From Trichoplax adhaerens (Eukaryota; Placozoa; Uniplacotomia; Trichoplacea; Trichoplacidae), in assembly GCF_000150275.1 (NCBI RefSeq), contig NW_002060947.1, forward strand, positions 480,695-544,694: a DNA stretch of 64,000 nt, written 5' to 3'. How positions within the stretch are numbered: position 1 is the stretch's first letter; each line of letters begins with the position of its first letter. The notes beneath the pieces were generated by a model that was not told the origin of the DNA, did no database searches, and saw only the letters and a list, made by a program, of their open reading frames with translations. The translations under genes were made by a program, and so were the position numbers. Below, piece by piece: positions 23,201 to 36,679 of this stretch.

Positions 23201-26200
23201 CTATCTCAGAGAACTGTTTGTTAATCTCACTTTCACAGTGAGTTTGCTTTTCTAAAGCCATTTTTAAGTGCTGCTCTAGATCCTTGACTGTATTTTCAGT
23301 AGCGATCAAAGTATTTTCGGTTGCAGCTAATTCTTGATTGCAATTTTCAACGTGTGCTTGACTTTCAGCAAGATTTTCTTCAAGTTCTTGCATATCGCCA
23401 GCTATTTTCGAGTTAATTTCTGTTAAACTAGATATTTTTTGTTGTAAAGATGCCTTCATATTTTGCATTTCCTCTTTAGCTTCGTTGACTTGATTGGACA
23501 TGCCATGCAATTCATCACGAAGTGAAATATTTTCTTCATTACTTGTTCTTAAAGCTTGCTCCATTGATGCAAGTTTAGTTTGCAATTCATTGATGCTTGC
23601 TTGAGCATCTTCAATCTTATCATTTAAATTTTTTAATTTTAAATTTAAATCGTTTATTGTTTGGGTGGCTACTTTATTTTCGGACTCCTGCTCGCTGAGA
23701 GCTTTTGCTAAGCCACTATTTTGATTTTGCAATTTCTAAAATAAAATGAAACCGCCTATGAGGATGTAGTTGTAAATTTGACCAATTTCTATTTTTACAA
23801 TTTAGGAAAGCTTGCTTTCACATTCTTAGTACTGTTACCTCACGATCCATTTTTATTTGGCCAATTTCCACATTTATGGAGGCATTTTCAGTTTCAAGCT
23901 TCGCTTTGCAGTCTAATTGATCGAATGAAATGAATAGACATGAAGTATACTGTACGCTTAGCCTTATAACTTATATTATATGCTACCACAGCAGCTTTAT
24001 AGTTGCTCTATATAACTCCAACCTTGGCTAACTGATAATTTCTGTCGAATGTCATCACAATTTTGTTGAACATCGATGAGCTTACTTTCTATAAATATCA
24101 TTAGATAACATTGGCATTTACATTAAAATTGCTAGCTTGCCCACTTGCTATGTGATGTGAATTATATATTACTTGCTATCGTAATCAGCACACAGTCAGC
24201 AAAAATTTGTCAACATAAATGTACCATTTACTACGCACAATAATTGTTACAGATAAACACGCAACATTTGCTATATCAATTTTTTAAAATATATAAATAT
24301 AGATATACTGTAGATGAACGAAAATGGATTCCATTAATACATATATGGTTATAAAATATTTACCGATCTCTAAAGTTTTTGACTCAAGTAACTCATTCTC
24401 AGCGATAGCTTCTTCTATTTGGTGAGTTAGAGCATTAACGGCAGATTTCGATCGTGATTCTGTATTCATGAGTTCCTAACAAGAAAATGCTCTGATATCT
24501 CAGCGACATTGTACCATTTGAGGAAAAGTTAGCAAAAATAGGCGATTTAAAGACCATAGTAGGTACCTCGTCTTTTACAATTAATTTTTTGTTTATATCG
24601 GCTAACTCTGCTTGGACTTGATTTAATTTGGAAACGTTTACACTTGATTTCATCTAAACAATATACCAATGAATAATTGATTCATGCAAACAAGCTTTAT
24701 GACAAACTATCAGGTTATTGAAGTATTAAAGGTAGTAGCTATCTAGTATATAAAAGCATCAATTGAAAATAAATTATTACGGAACTATCACTATTGAATC
24801 AACTTTCCAAAATTAATCTAAATCGAGTCAGTCGCTAATCAAGATTTAATTTATCTTTTGAGACCTCACGCTGAAGACCTTCATTTTTATGTAAGATATC
24901 ATTGATTTCTTTCTGTAGTGATGCAATAGTTGATTGCTGCTTAGTAGTCTCTTGCAATGCCATCTGCCAAGCAAGTGACATGAGTACAATATATATATAT
25001 TAGCCAAAGCTTAAGGTACGATGAAATCAGTGCAAATTAGCCCGATTGATATAATAAAAATGAAGTATTGGCATACATTTAATTTGCTGTCAATTCGTTT
25101 TTTCTCATCTTGAAGTTTCTGCAATTCCTTGTCTTGCTGAACTCGCTCATAGTTTAGCTGTCGAATACGTTTCTCTAGTCCGCTGCAATCGTTAGTATTA
25201 CATGTTGCAGCTTTCCTTTTCCTGGTGCTAGACGTAGTGATGCTAGCCTAAAAGAAAAATATTTGTTCAGAACTGCTGGTAATGGCATTGATTTTACTAG
25301 CTAGAGTGGACACCAGCTTTAAAACTCGAAAGAAATACTGTATATACCTCAGAGTTAGTTACCGGTTTAACACCACAATGCCTTTTAGCGGGAGTCTCTA
25401 TTAATTAAATAAATAAATGATATTCGTATCATACTAATATTTCATTATTAGATACAGGAAATAGATAGTTGGATAGATAGATTAAGTGTATCAATAAAAT
25501 AGACAGGTTACTGTGGATATTTCTGTTAAGGTAAATGCTATAATAGCTGTTATATATTTATACGTTCGAAATTACAACACATATATTCATTTATTTATTC
25601 TAATATGCTTGTATTTATATTCTAAATGAAAATGTATTATTTTAAGCATTGTATGGCCTAATGTTGTGTATTATTAAGATGGTATAATTGTACATTGCAT
25701 CTCTACCATTTCTCAATTTATCAATCCAAAAGATTTGTAAATATCCTCGTATTATCTGCACTATTTTGTTATGTACAGAAACAGGCATAAGTCGGTACGA
25801 TAATTGAATCTTCTTACCTGTAGTCTTAATTTTATTATTACTATAACCGGCAGCATCTTCATCTTCTATGTGATAGATTAGATTACAACATTCAGTATAA
25901 TTATTTATCAAACTATTTTCATATACATGACATGAGTTGTTAAAAAGAATGAACTATATGATCATGACAACCTCTTAAAAAGATATTAAACCGTATTCGA
26001 GTACATGTGCTGCAGAGACCTGCATGGGTCTTGAAGACCTGATATGCAGTAATCATTGCGTGTACGGTAGATTATAATAATGAATTTTTAAAATTTCAAT
26101 CAAACAATTATCACAACTCATTCGCAAGAATCAGGTAATCTAATTAAAAGAACTGATTATATCTAGGAAAATGAATAACTGTTAATAGTTTACAAAATGT

Positions 26201-27120
26201 CTCACAGACCAGTTGTGACACTACAAGCACCCTAAATTATAGCATACCATTTTGCGAAAACCGTTTCGCTTTATCAAATATAGCAGCACCGGTAGTACCA
26301 GCTTCCGCCTGAAAAGTCTCGTAACTGCCCACAGGTGGCCCTTGTGGAACTACAAGTTTGCGGTAGAAAATATCATATTATCAAAAAAGAGACTAGTGGT
26401 AAAACTAGCGTCAAGCAGGTATCGAGCCCATTTCATTTTTGATTTAATAAAAGTTCAACTAGGATTGGATTTTCAACATTTATATTTGATAACCTATGAT
26501 TGGTCGACGATCGAGATAGGATGCAAGCAAAACATGCTGATTATTGCTAAGTAGTAAAGCACAGTAAATCAGCCTAGATACTGTGGATATTATATACGTT
26601 TAATTTAATTTATGAGGCAAGATGTTATGATTCCTCTTCTTATCTTGTAAAAATAGGTATTGCTTACTCCTCTACCTTGACCATTGACTGATTACCGAAT
26701 TTGAAAACTACGTTTTTGCAATACTATGAGTGTATGGCATTAACACATAGTATCAGCTAAGTGAGACATCCAAGGATTTTCTAAATCAACCCATTATTGG
26801 CTATCCGATGTAGAAGTGACTGTACTGTACACTGAGGTAATCCTTTTCTTGTTGATTTTCTAAATCAACAAATTACTGTCTATCCGAAGTCAATGTACAT
26901 GGAGGTAAATCAACAAAATACTGTGCATCCGATCTAGTAATCAATGCACGTGGAGGTAATTCTTTAATCCATTACTAGTTAGACGATCGGCTATCCAAAA
27001 AAAATCGAACGTAAGCATGGTAACAACCCACTAGACTTGATCGCGATGTTAATCCATTACATAACATTGCCAATGATGCAACTTACCTTCTTCGATGAAT
27101 CGTTTTGCTCGAGGGAACAT
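20205..27120 (-). CDS. HMMR: Hyaluronan-mediated motility receptor (RHAMM), centrosome/spindle coiled-coil protein
   Basis: HMMR/RHAMM binds microtubules and centrosomes and helps spindle assembly. Exon 1 (27120-27087) codes MFPRAKRFIEE, and exon 2 (26349-26248) codes VPQGPPVGSYETFQAE and FDKAKRFSQN. Together they match the conserved RHAMM N-terminus (FPKAPLKRF, then PGAYD and SQRF). Small exons near 25870-25820 and 25400-25080 lead into the coiled coil (EKRIRQLNYERVQQDKELQK). The coiled coil runs through many exons; the longest, at about 23735-22970, encodes over 250 heptad-rich residues. The C-terminus has NYAKLLGHQNNKQKIQH followed by IKRIKEENLRLKQ (about 20618-20520), the hallmark RHAMM segment. 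The last exon ends in TTSVKKSR, stop TAA at 20207-20205. It is head-to-head with SCLT1. The N- and C-terminal signatures together make the identification strong; the many small coiled-coil exons are not all resolved. Confidence 0.88.
26755..26985. repeat. Three diverged ~70-bp tandem units in HMMR intron 1
   Basis: The phrase TAAATCAAC followed by A/T-rich sequence and CTATCCGA or GCATCCGA, then a GAGGTAAT block, recurs near 26783, 26866 and 26908. The array lies between exons 1 and 2 of HMMR. Confidence 0.7.
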
Positions 27121-28620
27121 TTCCTATTCTGCAACGTAATACTACAATTTGTTTCTATGCGTAAGATAGATTTCTTTCACCAGTGCAAGATGGCTATAAC
27201 TTGTTTCTTCTTACCTCGTTGACAGATTTGTGATCACCAAGACGAATTGCAATCTATTTCAATCAACGAGATCGGACTAATATGATCCAACTGAGTGACA
27301 GAGGCAACGGATCCTAATAATGTGCTAAGGGAGGTTGGGCACGTAGTAGCGAATTCGAGACCAATATCGGTCCAAATATTGTTGTTTACTATTGGCTTTG
27401 GTAGGCGTTAAGTCAGGATTGCAATATTATTTGCGGTTGAAATTTGAAATTTTAATTTATTCGGTTATTTATTCGACGGTTTATGCCGGTGTGTGTACAG
27501 CTCAATGTACCGTGCATGTCTCGAGTCAACAGCAATCGACTAGAGTACAGGACTGTATTAGCAAATACAGTATCTCGAACCTCCTCCTCTACATACAATA
27601 CATTTTGTTGCCTCTATGAAGCCACTTTATTTAATTCGATGAGATAGAAAAAACTTTGCACCTTGTGCATTGCCATGCAGTTAGACTGTATGTCTTTTCC
27701 TATTTTACTTGTGCAAGCACGCTCATCTTTCCAAGTTGAAACTTAGAAGGATTAGCCTGCACGCTACCAAATTGTCTAAGTATGACTTATCATTCTGAGT
27801 TTGGCCTACTCTACAACATCCAATTGTCCATCTATAAGCCACAGACCCACTAATTCTTAGCAAAATGGAAGAATTATAGCCCCCAAATCCCTAATTTGCT
27901 TCCAAAATGCGATAGGTAGCACCGCATTAAGTTGCAATGTTGACAAGTCTGATGAAAAATTGAGGAATCAATCGTCTCCTTCACTTGATTATATAGTATC
28001 CCATTCAGTAGATTGCACTGAACTATTTTAACTAGAGTCTCATCGAGTATCGGTGATACTATCGCCCGTTCCTACCGCTATAACCGCCAACCATTTCAAT
28101 TTTCTGTTAGCCAATCAGCGTTCGAAAACGCAACGTCGCCAACTCAAATTCCAAAGGACGTCCGGTGTCCGGTGTCTGTAAAAATGGATGCGAAGGATAT
28201 ACTACTGTATTACACACTACTGCCGTATTCATACTAACCAGTAAAACGATCGCGGCGATAGGCTAGGGGACTTGTATGCTGGACAAAATCAGGACTAATT
28301 CTGACAGACGGACAGAACTACGCATAACGTCTCGATCCAGTCTTGAAAGAAAGGATATCATTACCAAGGAAACAGTTCGAATTTGAACGGATGCTATGAG
28401 ATGACAAGAAGTGGCAATTTAGCCTACTCGTCAACGTCTATATGATAATGAACTCATAAGATCATCATTAACGTCAGTATTGGATAATTGTTGTAATTTT
28501 TAAAACATCAGTATATCATCTACAAGGAAAATAGAAGTAATTGGACCAGTAGACGTACGGTAGTTCCGGCTATTTCGTTTATTTATATTAGTATTGGATT
28601 GGCAAGGGGATCATTATAGC
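27121..28620. promoter_or_regulatory. Shared divergent upstream region of HMMR and SCLT1
   Basis: About 1.5 kb separates the two start codons. A 75-codon open frame at 27392-27619 has no recognisable motif. The part at 28060-28300 is less AT-rich than its surroundings (CCGTTCC, CCGCC, CGTCGCC, GTCCGGTG) and is the likeliest site of a bidirectional promoter. No specific factor site is claimed. Confidence 0.5.
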
Positions 28621-31600
28621 ATGGACCGCAGTATGGCTTCTGACGCAGATCGACTATTTCTAGAAGATCAAGGTAAGTAAAACGATTCAATGTGGTGATA
28701 ATTCAAACTAGGAAAGGATGCTTGTGATATCTCAGCGGAGGATATGGATTGAAGTAGACGATCGCATAAATTGATACTACTGTATGATCAACTATCAACA
28801 AGGCGTAATAACAATACAGGATAGCGGCTAAGTCATCCAACATCGATCAATCAACATGATACACTTGCGCTCGTCCATTATTATTATTGCTTATGTGATT
28901 GCTTACTATCCTACAATGATTGCATTTAGCCTTTTCTGATTGAAAACACGATATATTTCACGACTGCCATAGTCACCAGTTCAACGTCTCCACGTACAAT
29001 TTCAACACTCGTATACTATAGTTATAGAGCTCTCACAGAATATTGACGTACGCGTATAGTCATAAAATGAACAACATGTTAGTCATATTGATACCCTATG
29101 CGAATGACCTAAATATTTCCAATGTATGATTATGATTAGTTATCGTTCATCTGTCTACATTATTGCATGATCAGTGTATCATTACATCATAGGAATAGAA
29201 CTAAAAATGCAACAGTGCAATGTGTTGGCTATATTTCTATCCATTTTCATACAGTCGCTTACATGTACACTGCGGAAAGATGTTAAATGCACATTAACAT
29301 ATTTTAACCGACGAATACTAAACCTTAGTGGTAGTGTTTATAGTCTGAATAATTTAAATTGATCAAATATTGATATTCACGGATATGTCGTATAGTTATG
29401 TTTAATATTTCTCTCTCTAATGGATAAATTCAAATAGTTTGCAAAATTGCAATGAAGTAATTTTGTACCAATCTATTTAATTACAAAGAAATATAACAGT
29501 TGTTGTTATAGCGAAGACTATCACACTAAACGTTTTTATTTTGATCATATCAATATTGGCGTGCTCTAAATCTTTCCTAATATTTTGCACATTTTAAATT
29601 GCAGAAGACAAAAATTATTTGTATCATACTCTTTATAAGTAAAATTCTCGCGTTATGTGCTAATCGACTCACTTACTTATGACTGCAATATTTGCCATGT
29701 TGATATAGTGATAGACAAGACAGTAGTACATCTATAAAGATTCCAAGTTCAATTCCACTAATACATAATTACAGCTGATTATGAATTAAAGAAATTTTAC
29801 ATTACTTAAAGCCATCAAATTATAAGTTTTTAATATTCATCAATTATGTGACACCGATACTATAGTGCGACGCTTGAATACAGCTTTAGCCCGATATCGG
29901 GCTAAATATCCTCCACTAAGCGATGACGAACAACTTGCTCAGGTAAACTCCTATAATAACATGGAATAACAGAAAATTGCTGAATTTCGTTTATGTTTTA
30001 TCAGCCTTGACTGCAAACACTAGCAATAATTAATCCATGTATTCATATTTTAGAAACTCGATCCAACATTATTGCAATTATCGACCGATCGAAGGTAAAA
30101 TATAGATACATTATGGTAAATTACTGTAATATTGTAACAATCTGCATTCATTTTAAAATAATGATAATAGAAATTATGTACTAGCTGTGTTATGTTCATG
30201 TGATCTGCTTTTCAATGATTACACATAGTTTGATGACACCATTATTACAAGAATATGAAGACACAATCACCTTACTTAAGAGTGAAATTCAGTTTTATAA
30301 GGTAACTAGCGTAATTTTGTAGAATTATTAACATTATTTTTACGTTCATAAAAACTAATCATGATTATGTATGTATTTATTTTCATTAAATTTCTATGAT
30401 TAGTCTCAAGTTGATTCATTTAAGGATAGAACCGGTGAGCTCGTTAGCGAAAACAAAAAGTAAGACATAGAATGATTTAGTTAGCAGCACTACTATATAC
30501 TGTACTACAGAACATTTAAAGCGATCCATTATTTGTATAGATTGTATACTGAATTAAAGCAAATAACTCTCAATGCTGGAGAAATGAAGGCATCAACTTA
30601 TAGTCCTCCTATATTGCCCGTGGATACCGCAAAAGGAGATTTACACGAACGATTTCAAGCATTATCACAAGTAACTAATAGAATAGTACTACAGAATTTA
30701 ATATTTTAAAATCCAAATCTTTATCTATCTTATAAATTGATGATAGGAAAAGGATAGATACGTTGAACTATGGCAACTACAATCTCGAGATTTAAAATCT
30801 ATTCGGCAACAGTTTGAGGTAAAAATGATAATAACTCCAATAAAATGACAGTATAAAGTATTAATATCTAATAAAACCACTTTTGGGATATGAAGTAGTA
30901 CAATGTAATATTCCATTCTAATATATTTAATTAATCATATCGGGCAGGAACAATCACAAGAGCTGCAGAAAAAGGCTTTGGAATTAATTGCTACTCAGGT
31001 ATGCACGTCTCATGCATTTGGATAGCTTTATCCTTATTCTAGTAGTAAAGGAGCAGTGGCATAGATCAACAACTTACTATTTTCTAATAGGAACAACTGG
31101 ATGAAATAGTGCGTGGAATGGAAGAAACAAAACAGGAAAATCGGCGATTAAAATCTGTATGCTTTCGATCATCAATTATTAATTTGCTTTAAGGTAGCAA
31201 TACTTGCTAGCTAGTGGAGCACTCTTATTAATTACAGCCAATATTTTTTTGCAGGAATATCAAAAGTCTAGTCACCATAATAAGTTACAAACTGAAGAAC
31301 TGGAGACATTGCAAAACGAATTGAGGTAGGGTGAATTAAGTTAAAGAATTTTATCTATAGGATTCTTGCAATCTTACTATCTATGGATGTAATTACCTTA
31401 GGAAAGGCAAGGCGGAAATGCGAACTTTACAAGCCAATAAGCTAGAAATGAGAAGATTACTAGATAATGTATCAGATAGAATGAAAGAAAAGGTAATGTA
31501 ACTGTGGAATGAGCAGTTAGTGTGATAGATTAAAATAATATTACACATACCAAACAATTGGCTAAAGTTCATCAATACTTGAAAGGAAAAACAAGTGGAA

Positions 31601-34600
31601 GGGGCATCGTATAGAGATAAAACAATGGAATCACAAATACAAGACATGCAAAGAAAATTAGTTGAAATGGATGCAAGGTAGCACAGAATTTTACTGTGAA
31701 TACATAATATCTAATCATTACCTTAACAATAATCATAGAAGAATTATTCCAATAGATTTAAAACTTCAGTTGGAGAAGTTAAGCGTTTACAATTAGAACG
31801 CGGTGAATTAGAGGAAAGATTAGCACTCATACAAAAGAAAGGGTATGTAAACCAAGAAAGTTAAATTGTTAATGTAAAATTAATTTGATTGTTCCTTATT
31901 TTTAACAAATATAGAGTTCTATTCCAACTAAAATTCAAACTACTTCATTTATATTAGAGCTGATTATGAACAGCGAGAATACGAAGCAGTTAAGCGAGTT
32001 CGAGATAGCATTCAATTAGTCGAGAATGCAATGCTAGAAAGAGATCAGGTTTAACCTTCGATAAATTCATAATCATTTTATTTACATGACTTAATGCTTA
32101 GACATAACAAAAGTCTATCGATTCTTTATTTATCTATACTGTAGGCCCTTATTAATGAACAACAAAAAAATTTAGAAGCGATGCGCCTACAAGAAGAAAT
32201 TTCTAAACTAATGAATCAAAATCAAGATAAAACGCGCGATGAAGTTGAAGCTACTCGGAAACATTATAACCGGACTATTAATAAATTGTCGGAAGATATA
32301 CAGTCTGCAGAGTTTGTAAGCTGGAACAGTAAAGATCTCGAATATCTTTTATGTAGTAATGTTCCAAGTTGTAATAGTAATGACATATCTGTCTATACTA
32401 ATATTTATAGGAATTGGATGAGAGAAAATTAGAAATTGAAAAACTCCAACGAGAGAAGAGATTGCTAGAACAAGAATTACTCAAGGTAAGCAACACTACC
32501 CATATTACTATCGTATATATCCATTTCATGTAATATGGTGGCATAGTTTACGGGAAAATTTACCTTATCTAGAATTAACGACGTATATCTTCTCAACATG
32601 ATTTCTTTACCACCAATATTGTTTATAAAATTTCAGTTTTTTTCTGTTTGCCGTACTTGTATTGTAAGATACTGAAGCTTCAGCACTGCAAGCTGGCTCA
32701 TATAGTTGCTAGAACTAAAATCTCACGCAACTTAGAAGTGTGATATTATGCTTGTAATAGCATTGTAATTAACCATCGGATTTGAAATAGGCAAACTCTG
32801 CCGAAACTAGGGAAGATGTCCGATCATATAATCAAATTGAACAATATCAATCCAGAGCCTGTATCGCTGAAAGAGCTAGAGATGAAGCTCTTCTTAAAGT
32901 AGATCAGCTTCAATCTGTTCTTCGGTCTATGGACAGCAGGTAGAGCACTTCCAATTATAATACTACATCTTATTATTTAATATTTCTAATAACCAACTGC
33001 AAATGGCAATAACAATGTGGCTCATGTTTTTGCATTTTATCTCTACAACGACAGTTATCGAGACGATAAAAATCATCTCCTCACTCAGAATGAGGAGTTA
33101 AAGCAACGTCTAAAACAACTACAGAATGAATGCGAAACTATTAGTGAAAATAGGCTAAAAATACTAAGTAAGCCTAAATCTATATAAGAAAGAAAGCTAG
33201 AACAATTATTATAAGTCAACATAGAATGAAATGAATGTCAAAACTGATAACATGGTTCGGCTTATGACCGTAGTAGACAAAATTACGATTTCATTTCTAT
33301 TATGATTCTCATGGCAAATACTTGCTATGGTTCTTTAATTAACACTCTAGGCCAAGTCGATTCTTTACAACGTGAAGTTAGGATATCGGAACAGAAACAA
33401 ATGACTGGTGAACAAAAATACTTAAAAGAAATATCAACTTTAGAAAATAAAATCCAGTTGAGGGAGCGTGAATTTCAAGCTCAATTAAAAAATAGCGAAA
33501 ATGTTTCTTGGCAATCATCTCAAGAAATAAGAACTCTTTTACTTTCACAACAACGTGCTACGACAAAATGGCGAGAGGAATCAAAGGGTATGGCCTCAAA
33601 ATATGAAGCCCATGTTAATCAATCACGGAACGAAGTACATAAATTAAAGCAGCAAAATGAAGAATTGATAACCAGCTCCAGATTAGCCAAGGATGCGATA
33701 GAAAAGGTGAAGCTAATGGAGCATAGCTGAAATAAATATTGTCATAATTTTTTCTACTAAACGTATATTACTATAACTTTACAGTATTTTATATGTCTTG
33801 CTTTCATCCTTACGTCCATTACTAGCTAGATAAATAGAAACAATTCTATACATAATATTAACTAAATTTTGGAATTAGAATTAAGCTTGTTCATATTTAT
33901 ATTAATTAGCTAACTAGAAAATTGAAAGACTCTCAGGCTAGTGAAAATCGTCTAAAACGATCCTTACAGGAAACTGAAGAGCAAATGAAGGAATCATCGC
34001 AAAAGGTAGAATTGAAATAACTTTCATATATAGCAGTGCATGTTTAGCTTTTTCGTGGACTGTAGCTCTCAGTAAAACTCTAAATAAGCTTTGAGTGCTT
34101 TATGTCCAATATTTTATATAACTTTTTTGAATTTTAGTAGCTGCGTCCCAAGTTATTGCATTGTTCGTAATAATTAATTTAGGTTCCTGTATAAAATATT
34201 AGCAGTGCTTGAAACTGTAATGATTTAAGTTTAAGAGCAGTGAACGAATTATTTCCCGGGCCTTGATTAGAGATTTCATTACTATAGAGTACCGTAACAT
34301 TAAAAATTGATGATTAGAGTGCCATTAGGAATAATCACAGAGGCATCAGTGAAAAAAGAGTCTAGCCTAATCAATAATTTTTCATTCTTTTATAAACGAC
34401 TAAAGTACTATAAATAGTATAAGGGCTGTAATTTTTGAATCTCCAAATTTTTCACTAGTAATCACAGGAAAGTAGTATTTCCCTCGTATTATTCTAAAGA
34501 TGCATAGAATTGCCTTTTAATCATGACTAAGCGTTTATTGGAATGTCACAAAATTTTATGAGGACTCTATCCGATAATTATAGTATTGTAATAATAACCA

Positions 34601-35365
34601 ATATTAGAAGACAGGAAAATGAATGAAATGTATGCTTAATCAATTTTGCCATCTCTAGCTTTCAAGTCTATTGTCCAGAGAGAGGCAAATACTAGACGAA
34701 AGGAAGCTACTCTTAAAAGAAATTGATAAACTTCGATTAGAATCTGGAAGATCGTTTAGGTATAGCACCTTAACTGGCTAAATTCGGTTGAATTGAAGAG
34801 CGCATTAAAAAATTTGATTGAATAGAATTTTTTCATTTTAAGCCAAACTAATCATTAAAAAACAGCTATAAATACTAAAATTAAGCTTAAGTGTAGGCAG
34901 ATGATCGATCCATTCCATTAAAACTTTTTTCATCAACTGTTTTAGGGATCAATCAATTAGAAGATTTGGAGGCGAATCATCCAATCTTTTCAATACAACA
35001 GGTGGTAACATCCAATCTTCAGCTCCTTTACGAAATTACAGCGGAATGGCTAATCCTACTATACTTACTGATAAACCACTTAATTCTCAAACTAAGCCTT
35101 CTACAGTTAAGCCCCAAGTCGTTAAAAAAATTAAAAGTAGTCGAAGTAGGTGAGTGCAATCAGGCTTTCGCCTTCTGTAACAATTATAATAAGTATTCTA
35201 GTCAATCTTTATACCTTGCGAATAGTATTACAAACAGATCATCTACAATCCTCACCGATAAATATTTTCATTCATTACATTCGCAGTTCAAGGTCTCAGT
35301 TATTGGATGATGGCAGTTCTAGAGCGTCTTCTGAAGGCTATAATCGTATATCTGATTATTTATAA
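28621..35365 (+). CDS. SCLT1: Sodium channel and clathrin linker 1, centriole distal-appendage protein
   Basis: SCLT1 is a coiled-coil distal-appendage protein needed to dock centrioles at the membrane and start cilia. Exon 1 (28621-28672) codes MDRSMASDADRLFLEDQ; exon 2 continues VRRLNTALARYRAKYPP, comparable to the NRRLNEDFRRYQ start of the vertebrate protein. Later exons give PLLQEYEDTITLLKSEIQFY (about 30240-30300), VELWQLQSRDLKSI, YEAVKRVRDSIQLVENAML (about 31985-32040) and, after it, the long exon near 32145-32315. Another exon near 33350-33700 holds REREFQAQLKNSENVSWQSS and ATTKWREESKGM. These align in order with human SCLT1 (YEA-RAR-SMQLLE; ATQQKAANRWKEE). The final exon, after gtgagt at 35151 and an attcgcag acceptor near 35286, encodes SRSQLLDDGSSRASSEGYNR and ISDYL, stop TAA at 35363-35365. 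Some short exons are unresolved. Confidence 0.88.
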
Positions 35366-36679
35366 CTAAAATATATGAACTATAATATATGAAAGCAAGC
35401 GTGTAATACATATTTTATAATTTATTTAGTATGTATTAATGTAATCATATTGATTTCCTATTTCTATAGTAGCTTTAGAGACTTTCTCCATTATGGCTTT
35501 TAATTTTATTTTAAAGGGTGATAAAATAAGTTTAAGCTTATCCCACTCTCAATCGTTAATATGTTTTATCGAACTTTCTTTCATTTAATTTAAATCATAA
35601 AAATTATTTTCTTAACCTGATACAGTCTCAATTAACTACTCCATTTTTAATTCAATCCTTGTAAGCAAAGAAATAAGCTAATGTAAAGAAATTTAGTTCT
35701 ATTATCGACTGAATAATGTATTGATAATTATTAGATAGAGTTTAATGAAATAAAAGTGTGTATCTTTGATTTATTATTAAATAAGATTTAACTTGCTTTT
35801 ATATATATACTAAAGAACTAGCGATATGTGTAGAGACTATTTTAAGAAGATGGCGATTCATATCCTTGATTGTATTGCTTAAAATAAAAGGAAAAATGAA
35901 CTGATGTCTTTATTTCCGATAGACACCCTATAATAACTAAGTGCTATCACTATGAGGTAAGATAGAGGGGAATTTGTGTTGATTTAAAACGTTGTTTTTA
36001 TTCCATTGATTCACAAATATTGGCCTTATCAAATTGAGATATGATCAACTCTTTTTATGCAATTAATTGATTAATAAAATGGTCATTGTGACTAAACCCT
36101 ATCGTATGAAGTCAGCTAATGATCTTACACATTACCATATTAAAAAGTAATTACATAATATAGTGCAGCTCAGTTACGAGATAATATTGGTATGTATTAT
36201 TTATGATTAACTGCGCAATAATACACCAGAAAACGGATAATCAGCTAATAGAATCAATTGTAGTATAGATTAAATAAACAGATAAATTGAATTCGCCCTT
36301 AATTCATCAAATATATTATAAAACCTATATCTCAAAAGCCATTGATCAGTCACTATATCGACTACAAACGCGAAAAAATTTAGACAACAAAAAGAATGGT
36401 TTACTATGATAATTAAATTCATTTTCGATATATGAAATCAGAAAAAATTGATCGATAAATTTTACTGAGTGATTGATTAGGCAGTTAAACTATATTGCAG
36501 AAGTTAATGGGCGAAAATAGTGGTACCTTAATGAAATTTATGATGATCGAAAATTAATGCTATCGTTTTAATCTTCGATTCTACGTGTGATCACTACTTA
36601 ATATCCGAAGATATCAATCAATCTTCTCTCGCATACATCATCAATGAGTAATGGAGCCCAAATCAATTGGTTAACCCGA
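35366..36679. other. Convergent intergenic region, SCLT1 to the Ig/FN3 receptor
   Basis: AT-rich sequence between facing genes. It contains the SCLT1 3' UTR and probably most of the receptor 3' UTR. I see no further gene, repeat or RNA. Confidence 0.5.
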
